A stretch of DNA of 64,000 bases from Leptoclinus maculatus. Lineage: Eukaryota > Chordata > Actinopteri > Perciformes > Stichaeidae. The translations under genes and the position numbers were made by a program. This document shows, piece after piece, positions 1 through 57,403 of the stretch; position 1 is the stretch's first letter; the number at the start of each line of letters is the position of its first letter. The notes beneath the pieces are model-generated. The model searched no databases. It had not been told where the DNA came from and worked only from the letters and a program-made list of their open reading frames with translations. The DNA is taken from NCBI GenBank assembly GCA_032191485.1, contig JAVDOI010000125.1, positions 26,072-90,071 on the forward strand. Reading direction: 5' to 3'.

Positions 1-28
1 GTTTACAGATGTTTATATTAAGAACTGG

Positions 29-191
<163 letters not shown>

Positions 192-689
192 CCTCATTCT
201 CGGCCGACAGGTAGAGTCGACTCCTTTTATCTTCTCCTGGTGATCAAAAACTGTTGACCTTTCCTGTCGTCTCCCTCTCCGTCTGACTCAATCTGACTCC
301 CCCTTTCTCTCTCTGCATCCTCCTCCCTCGCTCCCCCTTTTTCATCTCTCCTCCCTCCCTTCTCCCCTCTCTCTTCGTCGCTCTCCTTCTCCACCAAATA
401 ACTAACGCAGCACTCTACATCACCAGCGCACTAGATATGAAAGGGACGAGGCAGCGACACAAGGAAGGAAGGAAGAGCGTAATATCAAAAGAGAGGGAGA
501 GTTGCATGAAGGATGGAGGGAGAAAACAGAGAGAAGGAGAGATGTCGACACTGAAGCGAGGCCAAATGAAAGTAGGAAAAGAGTGCAGGACGTGGAGGGA
601 AGGAATAAGGAAAGAAGGAAGGGAGAGTTGCACAGAGAGACACAGCGGTGCCGATGAGGAAACACTTTCCTTTGATGTGTGAAAGATGT

Positions 690-691
<2 letters not shown>

Positions 692-758
<67 letters not shown>
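692..758. repeat. (GT)n microsatellite
   Basis: Pure GT run of 67 bp. Confidence 0.98.
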
Positions 759-759
<1 letters not shown>

Positions 760-1251
760 TGCTGCAGTCGAGGATCTTTCTTTCTGTTTTATCTGCGTGT
801 GCTTTTATCAGTGGATGTGTTGAACATGTGTGTTTACATGCAGTTTTATTTATTATTATATTAATTTGGATTTTCTGGATTTTTACTCAACAAAACAACA
901 ATAATAACACACAAAAGTTAGGAACTCATTATTAGATGCTCTGAGCGTGATGACGTAGTATAAAGACACAGGTGGGAGAATCAAACGTAACAGGACGTTC
1001 AACCACAAAGTGGTTACAAAGTTGGTCCTGACCAAGCAGACATGTATGTTCAGGAAGACCTCTGAACGTACTGCGCAACACAAAACAGAAAGCAGAAAAT
1101 ATTGCAGTGTTTTTATTTCTTATGTGGGTCAGTGGTAGTGGGAGTGGATCCTGATCGGTCCTCATCACCAGCATCATCATCATCATCATCATCTCGATAC
1201 ATGAAAATCATTTCATCAATTAAAACACACCCAAACTACAGAGGTAGTTTT

Positions 1252-1254
<3 letters not shown>

Positions 1255-1333
<79 letters not shown>
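1255..1333. repeat. (TG)n microsatellite
   Basis: Pure TG run of about 79 bp. Confidence 0.98.
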
Positions 1334-1334
<1 letters not shown>

Positions 1335-1404
1335 TTTAATCCCGTGGCAGCTGCTCTCACACTCCTTATCACGGCAGGAAAAAAAAAAGATTTGGGCAGT
1401 AGAG

Positions 1405-1510
1405 AAGTGAGAGAGAGGGAGGAGAAGAGGAGGGAGGGAGGGATGAGAGGAGGAGGGAGGGAGGGATGAGAGGAGGAGGGAGGGAGGGATGAGAGGAAGA
1501 GGGAGGAAGA
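1405..1510. repeat. GA-rich tandem repeat
   Basis: Imperfect repeats of a GGAGGGAGGGATGAGA-type unit, roughly three copies. Confidence 0.85.
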
Positions 1511-1640
1511 AAAACAAAGATAGCAGGAGGTGAGATGAGGAGAAGGAAGGAGACAAGCACTCTGCTTGGTTCTCCCTCCGAGAGATGAAAGAGTCCACAT
1601 GTGTTCCTCCTCCTCAAGTCTGCTCCTCTCACTCCTTCTG

Positions 1641-1641
<1 letters not shown>

Positions 1642-1726
<85 letters not shown>
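1642..1726. repeat. (TG)n microsatellite
   Basis: Pure TG run of 85 bp. Confidence 0.98.
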
Positions 1727-1727
<1 letters not shown>

Positions 1728-2057
1728 ACAGGATTCAGACGCCTGGTGTTTCTGCGACTTGCACACACATTTTCATCTTTATTCTCAATTTGGAAACGCG
1801 CTACTTTAAAGTCCCCGTGTTCATGAGCCGAATATATAAACATGTATTTGTTGTCCTTGAGCTCTTGTTGACATGAATAAACCTCCTTCAGGTGTGAAAC
1901 CGAGCACGAGCTGAAGAGTGAAGGCACATATGAGAATAGACGACCTAATGAATCCACGTCATGCTAGCTTGTCAGGTCGGGTTTAAGGAAAAACTGACAT
2001 GGGGTTTGTTCTAATGGGTCCTTTGATCTCTCGCTTCAAGTTGTATGAATGAGAAGA

Positions 2058-2079
2058 CCCCCCCCCCCCCCCCCCCCCC
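2058..2079. repeat. Poly-C run
   Basis: 22 consecutive C residues on the + strand. Confidence 0.95.
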
Positions 2080-2317
2080 TTTACAGACATGTGACTTTAA
2101 GATAATGCCATTTGGGGCAAAAACCAAGCAGTATGAATTAGTTATCTAAAAAAATGCTGTATTTTAAATATGTCTGCATATTGGGATCCCTGAACGGTCT
2201 TGGATTTGCATGAATTGGGTTTGACTGGAAGGCTCAGACTCTTGTGGATCCAATGAGCCCAGTTGTATTCACGTTAGTCCCCACAGACATCTCACTGGTG
2301 AGACCATTCTTTGAAAC

Positions 2318-2480
2318 ATAAAATGTATCCTCATACAAAGGTTCTATCTTACGAAAAAGTCTACAAAAGGTCCAGCAACTCGTGTCGATTCTCCACAGGA
2401 AACTACTTTGTTAGGTTTAGGCAACACAACTACTTAAGTTAGGAAAACGTTTGGGTTAAGAATATATATAAATATATCAC
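2318..2480. mobile_element. Dispersed repeat fragment, GGTTTAGGCAAC family
   Basis: Contains GTATCCTCAT, TCTCCACAGGAAAC, TTAGGTTTAGGCAAC and GTTTGGGTTAAG. The same blocks recur at 24420-24610, 29815-30740, 40085-40160 and 41005-41115, so this is one dispersed family. It looks non-autonomous; the class is unknown to me. Confidence 0.6.
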
Positions 2481-2829
2481 AGCCTCGTGAATGTGTACAT
2501 TGTGCTTATGAATGCTCAATGGAGGTTAAAGTGAATCATTATTATTAATATGATGGTTGGATTGTGTTCACCAGCAGCCGTTCGTGTTGCTTTTACAATC
2601 CCTTGTATTCGGTTTGGAGTTCATCCACCGATAACCTGCACAATGTCGACACTTGAGACAGAAATCATCTCCTCCTCCAAAAGCATTGGTCCTGGGTTCA
2701 TTGCATGCTGCACCGGCACTCTCGTCGTCATGGTTAGGTTGCCCGGCAACCGGCAGAGACTCCAGGATGTTGCTGCACAGATTGTCCTTTCAACACATTT
2801 TTGTACGGATCAAACAAACGAGAAACGGC

Positions 2830-2945
2830 ATGTTAGTTAGAGGTGCTGGTTGGTGGATTGTGTGGACGGAACCAGGCTGCCTGTTTCCTTCTGTTTCCAG
2901 TCTTTGTGCTAAGCTAAGCTAACCAGCTAATACGTATATTTCCGT
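2830..2945. mobile_element. Dispersed fish repeat fragment
   Basis: GTTTCCAGTCTTTGTGCTAA followed by GCTAAGCTAAC resembles a non-coding element that I recall as abundant in percomorph genomes. Family assignment is from memory only. Confidence 0.45.
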
Positions 2946-2959
2946 AAAAAAAAAAAAAG

Positions 2960-3150
2960 CGTTAGTGGTTCCCAACCTGAGGTATAGGACCCCTCTACGG
3001 TCTCAAGGTACATCTGAGGGATCAGATGTACCAGTCGTTGGTTTCCATTCATTGGAATATGTATAACACACTGTAATAGTTTGCTAATTGTATTGAATGG
3101 AAGTGAATGGGAACTAATGTCTGTTATCAAAGGTGGGGACATGGATCCAA
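2960..3150. mobile_element. Possible hAT-derived fragment
   Basis: TTAGTGGTTCCCAACCT resembles the terminal inverted repeat of Charlie-type hAT elements. No matching right end was found, so this is a weak call. Confidence 0.3.
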
Positions 3151-3526
3151 ATATCTAGAATACAGAATGGTCAGCTCTTCTGGACTCAAACCAGCAAAAC
3201 CACCTTTTAAGCCTCGTATTCATATATGAGCATAAACCTCTAGACCAGCTGGCTTTCACTTGGTAATGAAACACTCTTTCACTCAGTTTCTCTCAGACTG
3301 CAGCAGGTGTTCAGAGGAATATAATGAGCTCTGGAGAGGATGTGGCTTCAAATAAATGTACCTCTGCAGCAGGAAACTTCTTTTGTCGAATGCATTACAC
3401 ACATTTAATTTGTTTTAATCAGATTCAAGTGAGTTTAATTTGATTCATCATTTGGCTAATTTGTCTTTTGCTCTTTTTACGTAACAAAAACGTGTAATTT
3501 CATAAAAAATCCGTGTTTTTCTTTAG

Positions 3527-47166
<43,640 letters not shown>

Positions 47167-47460
47167 GAGAGAGGGACAACCAGACTGTTTTTCTTTGTTT
47201 GTTTGCAAAATGGCTGAACATGTTCAAAGGAAGAGAGACAGAGAGAGAGAGAGGGGGGGGGGGAGGGGTTCTAGAACTCAGCAGGATGGGTTCCGGAATC
47301 CCGCGCTGGAATTCTAGATGGCAACAATTTCAAAGAGCGGAGCGGGTTCTGTGATGGTTCCAGAAGGGATCCTGACACCGGGCAGATGTTCATAAAAACA
47401 GTTTGACATCATCTGGGTGGAATATGGCGGATGACACATTATTGTTTACTCTTGTCCATT

Positions 47461-47466
47461 AATAAA
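47461..47466 (+). promoter_or_regulatory. Candidate trpc5 poly(A) signal
   Basis: AATAAA about 295 nt after the trpc5 stop. A second AATAAA is at 47750-47755, and another at 54364 would require a very long 3' UTR. Which one is used cannot be told here. Confidence 0.35.
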
Positions 47467-49275
47467 AAAGATTGCCCCATGCAAGTTAGGTAGCAAGCGC
47501 TATAGCGAGCGAGATACCAAACTAACCCGCTACCGAGTGGGAAAGCTAGCTAGCTAGCGAAGGAGCAACCAAAGTAAAGAGCCGTTCACGTGCCGCGTCT
47601 TGTTGATGTCAGTGTCGCGAGGCGACGGCTGCGACCAGATCAAAGATAGTTCACCTTTTGGAACGATGCACCGCGTGTCATGTGACGAGGGACAATCATT
47701 CAGAGCTGGCTGATATCTTTTCTGTATCCCGTGTCAGTGTAAACTGTAAAATAAAAGGAGAAGTTAATCGTTTTAGTGCAGGACTACCCGCAGCTTCACT
47801 ATCCGTCCCACTCAATATATTCTTCACGTTAACTGTAAAAAAATTATTTAGAACGAATTACAATTAGCTCCCATGTTGTGCTGCTCCCTGCATGCGGTCG
47901 CTTTCCCTGATTCTTTCCCATCACACACACATATAGTAGTAGTACATCTAGTATCTGGGAATGTTTTACACTCATTAAACCCCTCATAGTTTAAAAGTTC
48001 AATACACAAAGATTCATAATTTTAACTTGAATTGACAGATATATGTGTCCTTAACAAAATCACGCCAAACTGTCTTTATTGACGTCTGCCTTCTTTCCAC
48101 GCCACAAGAGAACGACGGAGGAGATTTAAAGGGAGAGTACACGATTTCTTCTTTCTTCTGGGAAGAATCAAACACGCATGATTATTACGGAATTACAAGT
48201 AGCCAAAGCGACTTTTCAGAAAAGGATATATCTTTAAAAAAAAAAGAAAATCCTGTTTGGTTTCTTTTTTTTTTGCCCTTTAACCGCAAACCAACGGAAT
48301 GACAATCGGAATTAAATCCTCTTGAAACCGCTGGAATTTGAATGGAACAAACCCTGAAATTCTTTCAGCCAAATGGAGCATATCCGAACTTGAAATTGCC
48401 AAAAAAACAATTTACCGGGACCAAGTGGAATAACCTCCCCTTTAACTTCGGGTTTTGATGGATTTAACCGAATCACTGGGTTGAAAGAGAACAACGTGGA
48501 ACCATCGCTCTGCTGTCGATAGGCTGCACCCTCTCTCTCTGCAGCCACAAGGGCCAAGGAACTTTATTTCATCCTAATAACAGTTATACTAGTAATAATA
48601 ATAACGCTAATAATAATAAGAGACTTCTAATAATAGTAACGAGGACTATTCTGGTTTCTTAAGACTGTCTTTGCTTCTATTTGAGTTGCCTACGATATCC
48701 TGGCTTCTCGTTCAGCTCTTCCTTAATACGTACACTTTAACCTGGTGAATAGAAATATATACGGTGATGTTTATTGTGAGGACGAAGGGTGACGGGTGTG
48801 TGAAGGGGGAGAAAGGAGGCGGAGGGAATAATGGGAGTAGAGACGAGTTTGCCTTTCTATCTGGGAAAATCTATTTTAAAGGGAAATTTCACCAGAATTT
48901 CATCATGAATCTTTTATTTTCTTTATTTTTCTTTCTTTTCTTGAAGTCGCTCAGTGCGGCGTCTTCAAAAACATACGTTGGCATGAGCAGAGGCTGTTGA
49001 ATTATACTCTGGTCAATTATACGACTGTCAGAGGCGAAGTAGAGAAATGATGCATGTTTGATCAAAAAAAATTATTATTAAAGAAAAAGAAAACACCGTT
49101 ACCTGCAAACACACACATGCAAACACACACTTACACATATCCGCTGGTGTGATGAGTAGCTGCTGGCTAAATGTTTTATGAGAGAGTCCTCCGCCGTCTG
49201 GGTGACATCATCCGTCTCTTCTTCTTGTCGTCTTGATTGTCTAATTCATATTCTGTCTCTTTACCTTTCTTACAA

Positions 49276-49299
49276 ACACACACACACACACACACACAC
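49276..49299. repeat. (AC)n microsatellite
   Basis: About 12 units. Confidence 0.95.
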
Positions 49300-49609
49300 T
49301 GTCGCCTCCGGCAAACGCTGTGACCTCACCACCAGCTGTCTTGGCAGCGGTGGCGGCAGAGCCTCAACCCTTTTCAATGAATCACAACATCCCCGAAATG
49401 TCACGGCGTCACCATGGCGACCCGATTACCCCCGTGCTCACCATCCTGTAATCATGATGTCACGTCACAGAGCCGGAGAGCTCAGGCGCTGCCGGGCACC
49501 CCGGCAGCGTGGGGGCAGCTAAGTGGTTGGTGGTGACACCCGACAGGCGACTAACTTTAATCCTGCTGCCGTTCTTCAGCCCAGTGTCATGGCAGCTTGT
49601 GAAATGCAA

Positions 49610-50760
49610 TCTGCTGGTTTCGTGTACAGGGACACAAATGTCTGATGTTTTCGTGACGCTTTAAATTAATGTCAATGAAAAGTCAATTAGGATCCTTATT
49701 TGTGGTCGAAACACAAATTATATGCATCCGTGTGACAGTACTGTTGGTTTTGTTGCTTAAACCTAACTGTTGGTTTTGTTGCTTAAACCTAACTGTTGGT
49801 TTTGTTGCTTAAACCTAACTGTTGGTTTTGTTGCTTAAACCTAACTATTGTTTTTTTTGCTTAAACCTAACTTAGTTTTGTTGCTTAAACCTAACTATTG
49901 TTTTTTTTGCTTAAACCTAACTTAGTTTTGTTGCTTAAACCTAACTGTTGGTTTTGTTGCTTAAACCTAACTTAGTTTTGTTGCTTAAACCTAACTGTTG
50001 GTTTTGTTGCTTAAACCTAACTGTTGGTTTTGTTGCTTAAACCTAACTGTTGGTTGTGTTGCTTAAACCTAACTTAGTTTTGTTGCTTAAACCTAACTGT
50101 TGGTTTTGTTGCTTAAACCTAACTGTTGGTTGTGTTGCTTAAACCTAACTTAGTTTTGTTGCTTAAACCTAACTGTTGGTTTTGTTGCTTAAACCTAACT
50201 GTTGGTTGTGTTGCTTAAACCTAACTGTTGGTTTTGTTGCTTAAACCTAACTGTTGGTTTTGTTGCTTGAACCTAACTATTGTTTTTTTGCTTAAACCTA
50301 AATGCTGGTTTTGTTGCTTAAACCTAACTGTTGGTTTTGTTGCTTAAACCTAAATGCTGGTTTTGTTGCTTAAACCTAACTGTTGGTTGTGTTGCTTAAA
50401 CCTAACTGTTGGTTTTGTTGCTTAAACCTAACTGTTGGTTTTGTTGCTTAAACCTAACTGTTGGTTTTGTTGCTTAAACCTAACTGTTGGTTGTGTTGCT
50501 TAAACCTAAATGCTGGTTTTGTTGCTTAAACCTAACTGTTGGTTTTGTTGCTTAAACCTAACTGTTGGTTTTGTTGCTTAAACCTAACTGTACGTAGTTA
50601 TTTTAAAGCTAACCATGATGTTTTTCCATAACCTAACTAAGTTTAGTTGCCTTAATCTAACTTTCGTTTTGAACGTAATGTCCCGATAAAACATTCAAGA
50701 CAATTTGTGTCCCTGGACACAAAATCAAAGGATCCGTTTCGTGACTATTTCACAAACTGC
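49610..50760. mobile_element. Dispersed element containing a 26-bp minisatellite
   Basis: Flanks carry TTTCGTGTACAGGGACACAA on the left and TTTGTGTCCCTGGACACAAA on the right. Between them lie about 33 units of TTGCTTAAACCTAACTGTTG type. The element resembles the GGTTTAGGCAAC family in reverse orientation. Confidence 0.7.
49740..50591. repeat. 26-bp minisatellite, about 33 copies
   Basis: Unit contains TTTTGTTGCTTAAACCTAAC. Length variants of about 22-24 bp lack part of GTTGG, and a TGCTGG variant occurs several times. Confidence 0.96.
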
Positions 50761-52568
50761 CGTGAGACTGTGTGAGAAAAACCTGCTTTTGTTTTGAAAA
50801 ACATAAAATGATCTTTAGTTTGAACCAAGTAGTGTTTGTGCCAGAGGCGGCAGATCAGCTGTTAACCAGAGGTGTTTTACTAAACTGAATGTGAGAACTA
50901 GTTAACCTGCTGTGTCCATTTCACACCGTTACTGTCAACAACACACAGTGAGCACTTTAGACAAAGGAAAGGAAGATGACAGGGGACAAAAACACACAAT
51001 ATATTTGGGTTTATTTCAAACTCTTTAGAGGACAAAATCACATCCTCGTGTTGAGTTTTAAAGCTGCTCTAATCAATGTCTTTATATTAAATGCTTTTAA
51101 AATGTATTTTGTCAACTAGCTTCTTACTACTAATGAAGGAATCCTTCACTAACACACAACGTTAAAACCACGTTTCACTGTTCAACTCGTGGTAAGAAGA
51201 GAATCCATTGTTTAGATAAATATCAAATTGCGATTATTTTGACTGATTCTGTGATTCTAACATGACATCAGAGGAAAGGATCATTTTTTGTATCATTATT
51301 TTCATTCTCATTGAAAAACATGTAAACATGATTATGGTGAGTTTTTTGCATCAAACAAAGATGTTTTCTCTGGTTTGTAGAATATGATGTGAAGGCCATT
51401 ATTTAGTTTAAATTCCCCTTTAACAAACATCGTGCATCCTGCAGTAGGCTCTATTGTGATTTAGCTACATTACTGTTGTTTTTGAGGGACTACGAGTTGA
51501 TCCAATGACTGTATGTAAAGGTGTCTGCCGTCCCTTGAGCCTCTTTTAGCTCTTTGTTTTGTTTTTGTTTTTCGACCTACATTCTCCGTCCTCATCCACA
51601 TCGCTGCTGAACAAAACACATTCCTCTCTGAAGAGAGTGAATACTGGACTCAAAAATCAATCCATAAGCTGCTGCATGTATAAATACGCAACTCCTCCCC
51701 AAGACATGTGCTCTTATGTAATCGGCATGATTGAGAAATTGGTCTGAGCCACGCTGTTGTTTCTGGAGGAGGATTGTTTCTGACGGAGAAGGTGACCAAA
51801 GAAGGGAAGGAGAGGAGAGTAAAGGTCCCCAAAGTGTTTAAATACAACCCTGTTGCAACTTCTGACTGATCAAATAAGATTTTCTCAGCTTTTCTTAACA
51901 GAAAGCGGAGCAAACAAACCTCAGAATACCACTCGTATTTATATTTTAGAGCCGTGTAGCGTTCACACTGTTTCACTAAATTAATCTGAGGTCCACTAAA
52001 AACGTTGGTCAAGCTGGAAATACTGCTGAGAATCCTCAGTGCGTCTGACTCAACTCGACATCACACGGACTGCAGATAAAACCAGAGAGCAGGAACGAGG
52101 AGGGCGGGAAAAAAAAATAAAAAATGGATTCTTTTAGTTACCACGGCAACCAGCCTCCATGTCACCACCCCATAATCAGAGCCGCGCTGTGCAACGCATG
52201 CACCGAGCCAGAGGTTTGATAATCAATCGAGCCTCATCCATCGCAGTGGCAGCCGCCGCCGCCGGGGGGGCTGAGGTTTGAAAGTGTTGCGGTGAGCGAG
52301 GACTTTTATTTTGAAAGGGAGGAAAGGGGGATGCAGACGGAGGAGTATTGATCGATTGAAAGGATAGCTGTCACCAAGACTTAAGGGCCTGTTATTAACA
52401 CACACACACACACACACACGGTAACATGGGACAACACCGATGCGACTGATCAATCAATCACTCTGATTGATCAGTGTCAATAATGCCAGACAGGAATTAT
52501 CGATCCAGTCACAATCCATAATTCAATGCTGTTGAGCCTTTGATATGTATTTATCAAGACTCATACAC

Positions 52569-52571
<3 letters not shown>

Positions 52572-52644
<73 letters not shown>
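52572..52644. repeat. (GT)n microsatellite
   Basis: Pure run of about 36 units. Confidence 0.97.
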
Positions 52645-52645
<1 letters not shown>

Positions 52646-52726
52646 ACGGTAGAAAGAGGAACTATGCAATAAAGAAACAAATTGAGCATTATTGAAGACG
52701 ATGTCTTCTAAAAGGACAGATGGGAC

Positions 52727-52728
<2 letters not shown>

Positions 52729-52775
<47 letters not shown>
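52729..52775. repeat. (CA)n microsatellite
   Basis: Pure run of about 23 units, inverse in sense to the GT run 85 bp upstream. Confidence 0.97.
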
Positions 52776-52777
<2 letters not shown>

Positions 52778-52866
52778 ACCAGCTGCAGGTTTGACTTTAA
52801 ATAGTTTGAGGCGGCTGCAGCCTCTACTCCACTTTAATAATACTGTGTGATCTCTGTAATGTGAAT

Positions 52867-52868
<2 letters not shown>

Positions 52869-52918
<50 letters not shown>
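52869..52918. repeat. (CA)n microsatellite
   Basis: About 25 units. Confidence 0.97.
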
Positions 52919-52921
<3 letters not shown>

Positions 52922-53067
52922 CGCTAATAGTCCTGTGTGCCTCCAAGGCAACCGAAGACAACCGTCTTGTCCACTGCTATAGATCTTAGGTGTGTGTGTG
53001 AGAGAGAGAGAGAGGGGAGGGTTGTTGAATCACATGACGCAGAATCCTTCAGAAGAGACCACCTGCA

Positions 53068-53069
<2 letters not shown>

Positions 53070-53101
<32 letters not shown>
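53070..53101. repeat. (CA)n microsatellite
   Basis: 16 units. Confidence 0.96.
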
Positions 53102-53105
<4 letters not shown>

Positions 53106-53520
53106 TTCTGCACATTAAAATGCAACTATAAAACACGAAGAATACTGAAGAGCTCTTGTTGAATTTTCATTTGTAAGACAGAAACAAAAAACATTTTCAT
53201 TTTCCATCTTTCATCAATAATATTTGCTTTATACTTTACGTTGAAAGTTATTTTACTGTTAACAAAACAATGAAATGGTAATGAATAATATGCTAAAATG
53301 GATGTTAACAGTGTATTGTTGCGCATATAAGTATTTGTTAATGATGGCCAAATCATTTGTAAATCTTTTGTTTTTAATTGTTTGTAAAACATCTATGAAA
53401 GTTACACAGAAGGATGGAGCTAAGTACGACACAAACGCTGAATAATAAACATTTGTAAGCGACCAAAATGTTACAATTGACTTTCATGAAGTGAAAACAC
53501 TGTGAAAGGGTTAAAGTTCT

Positions 53521-53735
53521 GTTTGACTCTAAATGGACCATAATGTACTAAATGAACATCATGCTGTATTGAAGAAGACTTGAAACTAGAGATTGAGACC
53601 ATAAACTCATGTTTACAATGTTTACTGAGGTAATAAATCAAGAGAGAAGTAGAGTCATTTTCTCATAGACTTCTATACAACCAGAGGAGTCGCCCCCTGG
53701 TGGACATTAGAGAGAATGCAGCTTTAAGACACTGA
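53521..53735 (-). mobile_element. Dispersed repeat family 1, minus-strand copy
   Basis: Reverse complement of the family, including GAGTCATTTTCTCATAGACT and CCAGAGGAGTCGCCCCCTGG. Confidence 0.85.
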
Positions 53736-54089
53736 CTCCTCTTTTCAGTACCGAAGGTTTCTTCATCTTGTTGTCTTCACTCTCAATCACCATCACATCT
53801 GTGTGTTACAGCTTAGCTACACCGACTGACTGTCCGCTAACGTGACTCTAAACAACACTGAATACTTTAACTGAATACAACCTCTGGATCGAACCCCAAA
53901 TCAAAGCATCTTCATGGAAACACACAAGAAACCTGGAGTTTAAAAAGCCAGAACAGCTGGTGGAATAATGTTATTGGTATCGATCAATAATCAAATACCA
54001 GCATGTGTTTTGGTGCTGAGTGGTTTTAAGATCTGACTAACTGTTCCTTTAAGAAAAAGACCAAAACAATTTGGCGTGGCTACTCATCA

Positions 54090-54199
<110 letters not shown>

Positions 54200-56184
54200 C
54201 ATTCAGGTTCCCCTACTCACCTTCTAAAGGGATTTTCAGCTTTAAAAATAACAAACCTGTTCTTGTTTTTCTTTGTTATTTTTGGAAATTTCCACATGGA
54301 TGAATGTATGACTGTGTTATTTTTCTAGAACCGGACGGCTATAGCGCACGTTGTTGACTCTTTAATAAAGGCATCCTTAGAAAACTGGGCTGTGCTCCGA
54401 CTCTTTATTTGACTGGCGTCCCTTCATCTTTAGTTTCCAAACAGGAACTACCATTTTCTTCCCGTTTCTGCCTTCATTGCATTGGTAGAAAGGTATAATT
54501 ATGTATCTTTAATTCTACAGCAGTATATATTTAAACTTATTTACTGCTGTGAACGACAGCGAGAGGGTGATGAAGTGGAGTCGTGGTGAGTTCAGGTGTT
54601 TACATCCATCATATTCTTTTTACTGTGAATATAATTAATATAAAGTCATATTTTATCGCTAGAGAGGAGAAATCAAGTTAATCAAAGATGGAACCGTTGC
54701 CCTTATAATTTAAAAGAACACCCTCCGAACACCGAACACCTGCCACATGTCCACAAAGAGAAGCTTTAAATGTAAATGTGCCGTTGTCAGTCTCTGCAGC
54801 TCGGGTTTATTTTTAGACACGTCTCCTCTGACGGAGCGGGTTGTGAGGAAAAACCTGCTCACCAGGAGACTGTGAGGACGTGGTTTCTCACAGTCTAGAT
54901 CCACGTAAACAAGATCAACAGAGTTTAATTTATTCATATCATGTTGTGTTTTTATTAATGTTACACTGTATGGGCAAAATTATGTTGGACATCCACATCT
55001 TTCTCTTTTTATCTTACTCTCCTTCCAATTGACTCTTCGCTAAGTCCCGCCCCTCGAACGCAGACTGGCCAATCATAGCAGGGTTCAGGTTTTGTGGATT
55101 TGGAGCTCGTCAAGTTTAAATGTTGTATAATAGAGATACTCGTTGGAAGATATACATTCATAAAACTTTATGTTTCTACATTAAAAACCCTGTGGAGCTA
55201 ACATTAGCAGAGTACGTTAGCACATCATAAGCTATCATAAGCTAGTGTTATGCTATGCTAGCTACTGAAGGTATGCTAATTGTAAACACACTGCTTTTGC
55301 TTTTTTTTTTAAATGGTTTTAACAGTATCCTGATGATGTGGTGGTTTATATTTACACTGTGAGCTGTAGCTTCTATCTTTAAATTTAGATAATAATTCTT
55401 CAGGGAGTGCAGTTAGTGACAGTGTGGGCTCTGTGGTGACGTAGCGGGGGGCGGGGCTTAGCCCAGGGAGAATAGATGGAGATGTTAAAGCTACAGCACA
55501 CGAAGATATTTTACAGAGTTGAGACAAAATGATGTAAGTAGCCAGCTAGCTACAACTGATAGAATAACATTTTTACAGGAATTAAGGGGGTCGGGGCTCA
55601 ATTTCACCTTAATAGTTCCCAAAACAAGACTCCTGTTTGATGTAACGGTAGGAAAATGTTGAGTAAATGATGTTGCAGAACTTTTTTTAATGCATAAACC
55701 CAAACTGTAACCAGAGAAGAGAAGCATTCAGAAGTTTTTAATGAAAACATTTTTGGGTTTGAATACAAAGCCTCTAATCACAGTCACCTCTATTCTCTCT
55801 GTTGTCTGGGATGCTTTTAGTGACCAGGTTGGTGTCACGGTTTCACTTTTGTGTGTTTTGTGTTTACATACACGTTGGTTTTAAAGTGTAAAAAGAAGCC
55901 TCCTCTTTTCATACCGTATGTGTTGAGAGCGAGAGAGCTTTTCAACAACCTGCTATATAATCTGAATGTATTATTATTTTATTCAAGGAACAGCTGAAAA
56001 GGACAGCAAAGGAGAGAGAGATGAGTTATTTATTTTTTTAACAAAGCCCTCGCTTGCCCGTTGTGTGGGCTGCACTGCTGAATAAAAAACTGCTTTCATC
56101 TCGTTCGCTCACTCTTTCTCTCTCTCTCTACATCAACCTCCCCTCCACCAACTCAGTGTCAAGTTCTGCTATGAGACACACAGC

Positions 56185-56190
56185 GATCTG

Positions 56191-56240
<50 letters not shown>
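56185..56240. repeat. (GT)n microsatellite
   Basis: GT run with GTGC at both ends. Confidence 0.96.
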
Positions 56241-56241
<1 letters not shown>

Positions 56242-56344
56242 TGTGGAATGAGAAGCTGGCTGTCCTTTTGGCAGTAAACTTAAGCACCTCTCAGCAAAAC
56301 TGGACTATTATTGAACTACTGAGAAACACATCGCTTTATTCCCT

Positions 56345-56346
<2 letters not shown>

Positions 56347-56395
<49 letters not shown>
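56347..56395. repeat. (CA)n microsatellite
   Basis: About 24 units. Confidence 0.97.
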
Positions 56396-56396
<1 letters not shown>

Positions 56397-57379
56397 AATG
56401 CATTCAAGCGCACAAAATCGCAATATATTATAGGATGCACGTGCACCGAGGCACACATGTTACTCCTCTACAGGTAATTATGTTCGCACGTTGCACATAC
56501 AGTTCATACTACTTTCTTTTACGGTTCTTTTCATTTTTAAACAGATATATTTTACATATTCTTTCAGGCAGGTTATTACAATTCAGTGGCCTAATATTAG
56601 CGGTACAATACAAACACTATAGTACAACACTGGGCAGAACAATACAACAATGCTAGTATGTAACAGCAGTGCCAGAGATGAGGTAGTATGATGACTCGTG
56701 ATTGCAGGTTTGGGTTTCTTTAAGCCGTCTGTTTAGTTTTTGTTTAAAGGTTATCTAACTATGTTTATCCACTAACACATGAATGTAAAATCCCTGGAAT
56801 GTAAAAAAAACTACTTGACAATAAGCCTGTATCTGAAAACCTGTAAAAAAAAAGAACATCCTGCAGGAGAGTTGAGGAGTTGATGACGTTTGTGTGAAGG
56901 AGTTCCTCAGGGAACATACTGAGGTCCTCTTGTAAAGAATCAGGAGAAACCTTTGACTTTTACAGAATACTTTGTAGCCATGAGTTGGATTATTTAAGCA
57001 GCACATGAACCAAATTCAAAGTCATGAGGTAGCAGGCAGCTAATCAGAGACGCCCCTTAAAACAGGTAAAGTATTTAAACATTCATCCTCGAGGGATGAT
57101 CATTGGTTGATTGGGAAATCGGAGTACAGATCACTGAGACATCATTACATAATAGTAATAACAAGTCAGGATCAGGTTCTAGATAAAAAGACTACATAGG
57201 CTAGACTGCCACGAGTGCCTCTTTAAAAAGAGATGATATTAAACTGAATAACTGTTTGTGTTGATGCTCTTTTTAGGGACGGAACGACATGACAGTTTCA
57301 CTGCTGTCTATTTATATGAAGTATTAATGATTGATGTCATTGTTAAAGATAACAACTCTTGAATTACCTCACCCACATT

Positions 57380-57403
57380 AAACACACACACACACACACA
57401 CAC
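57380..57403. repeat. (CA)n microsatellite
   Basis: About 11 units. Confidence 0.94.

Noticed and set aside
49740..50591. CCTAAC repeats as an interstitial telomere
   Set aside because: The vertebrate telomere is TTAGGG; here CCTAAC occurs once per 26-bp unit, not in hexamer tandem.
51650..52012. 120-residue minus-strand frame in the intergenic region
   Set aside because: No recognisable motif, no splice or promoter context, and length is within chance for AT-rich DNA.
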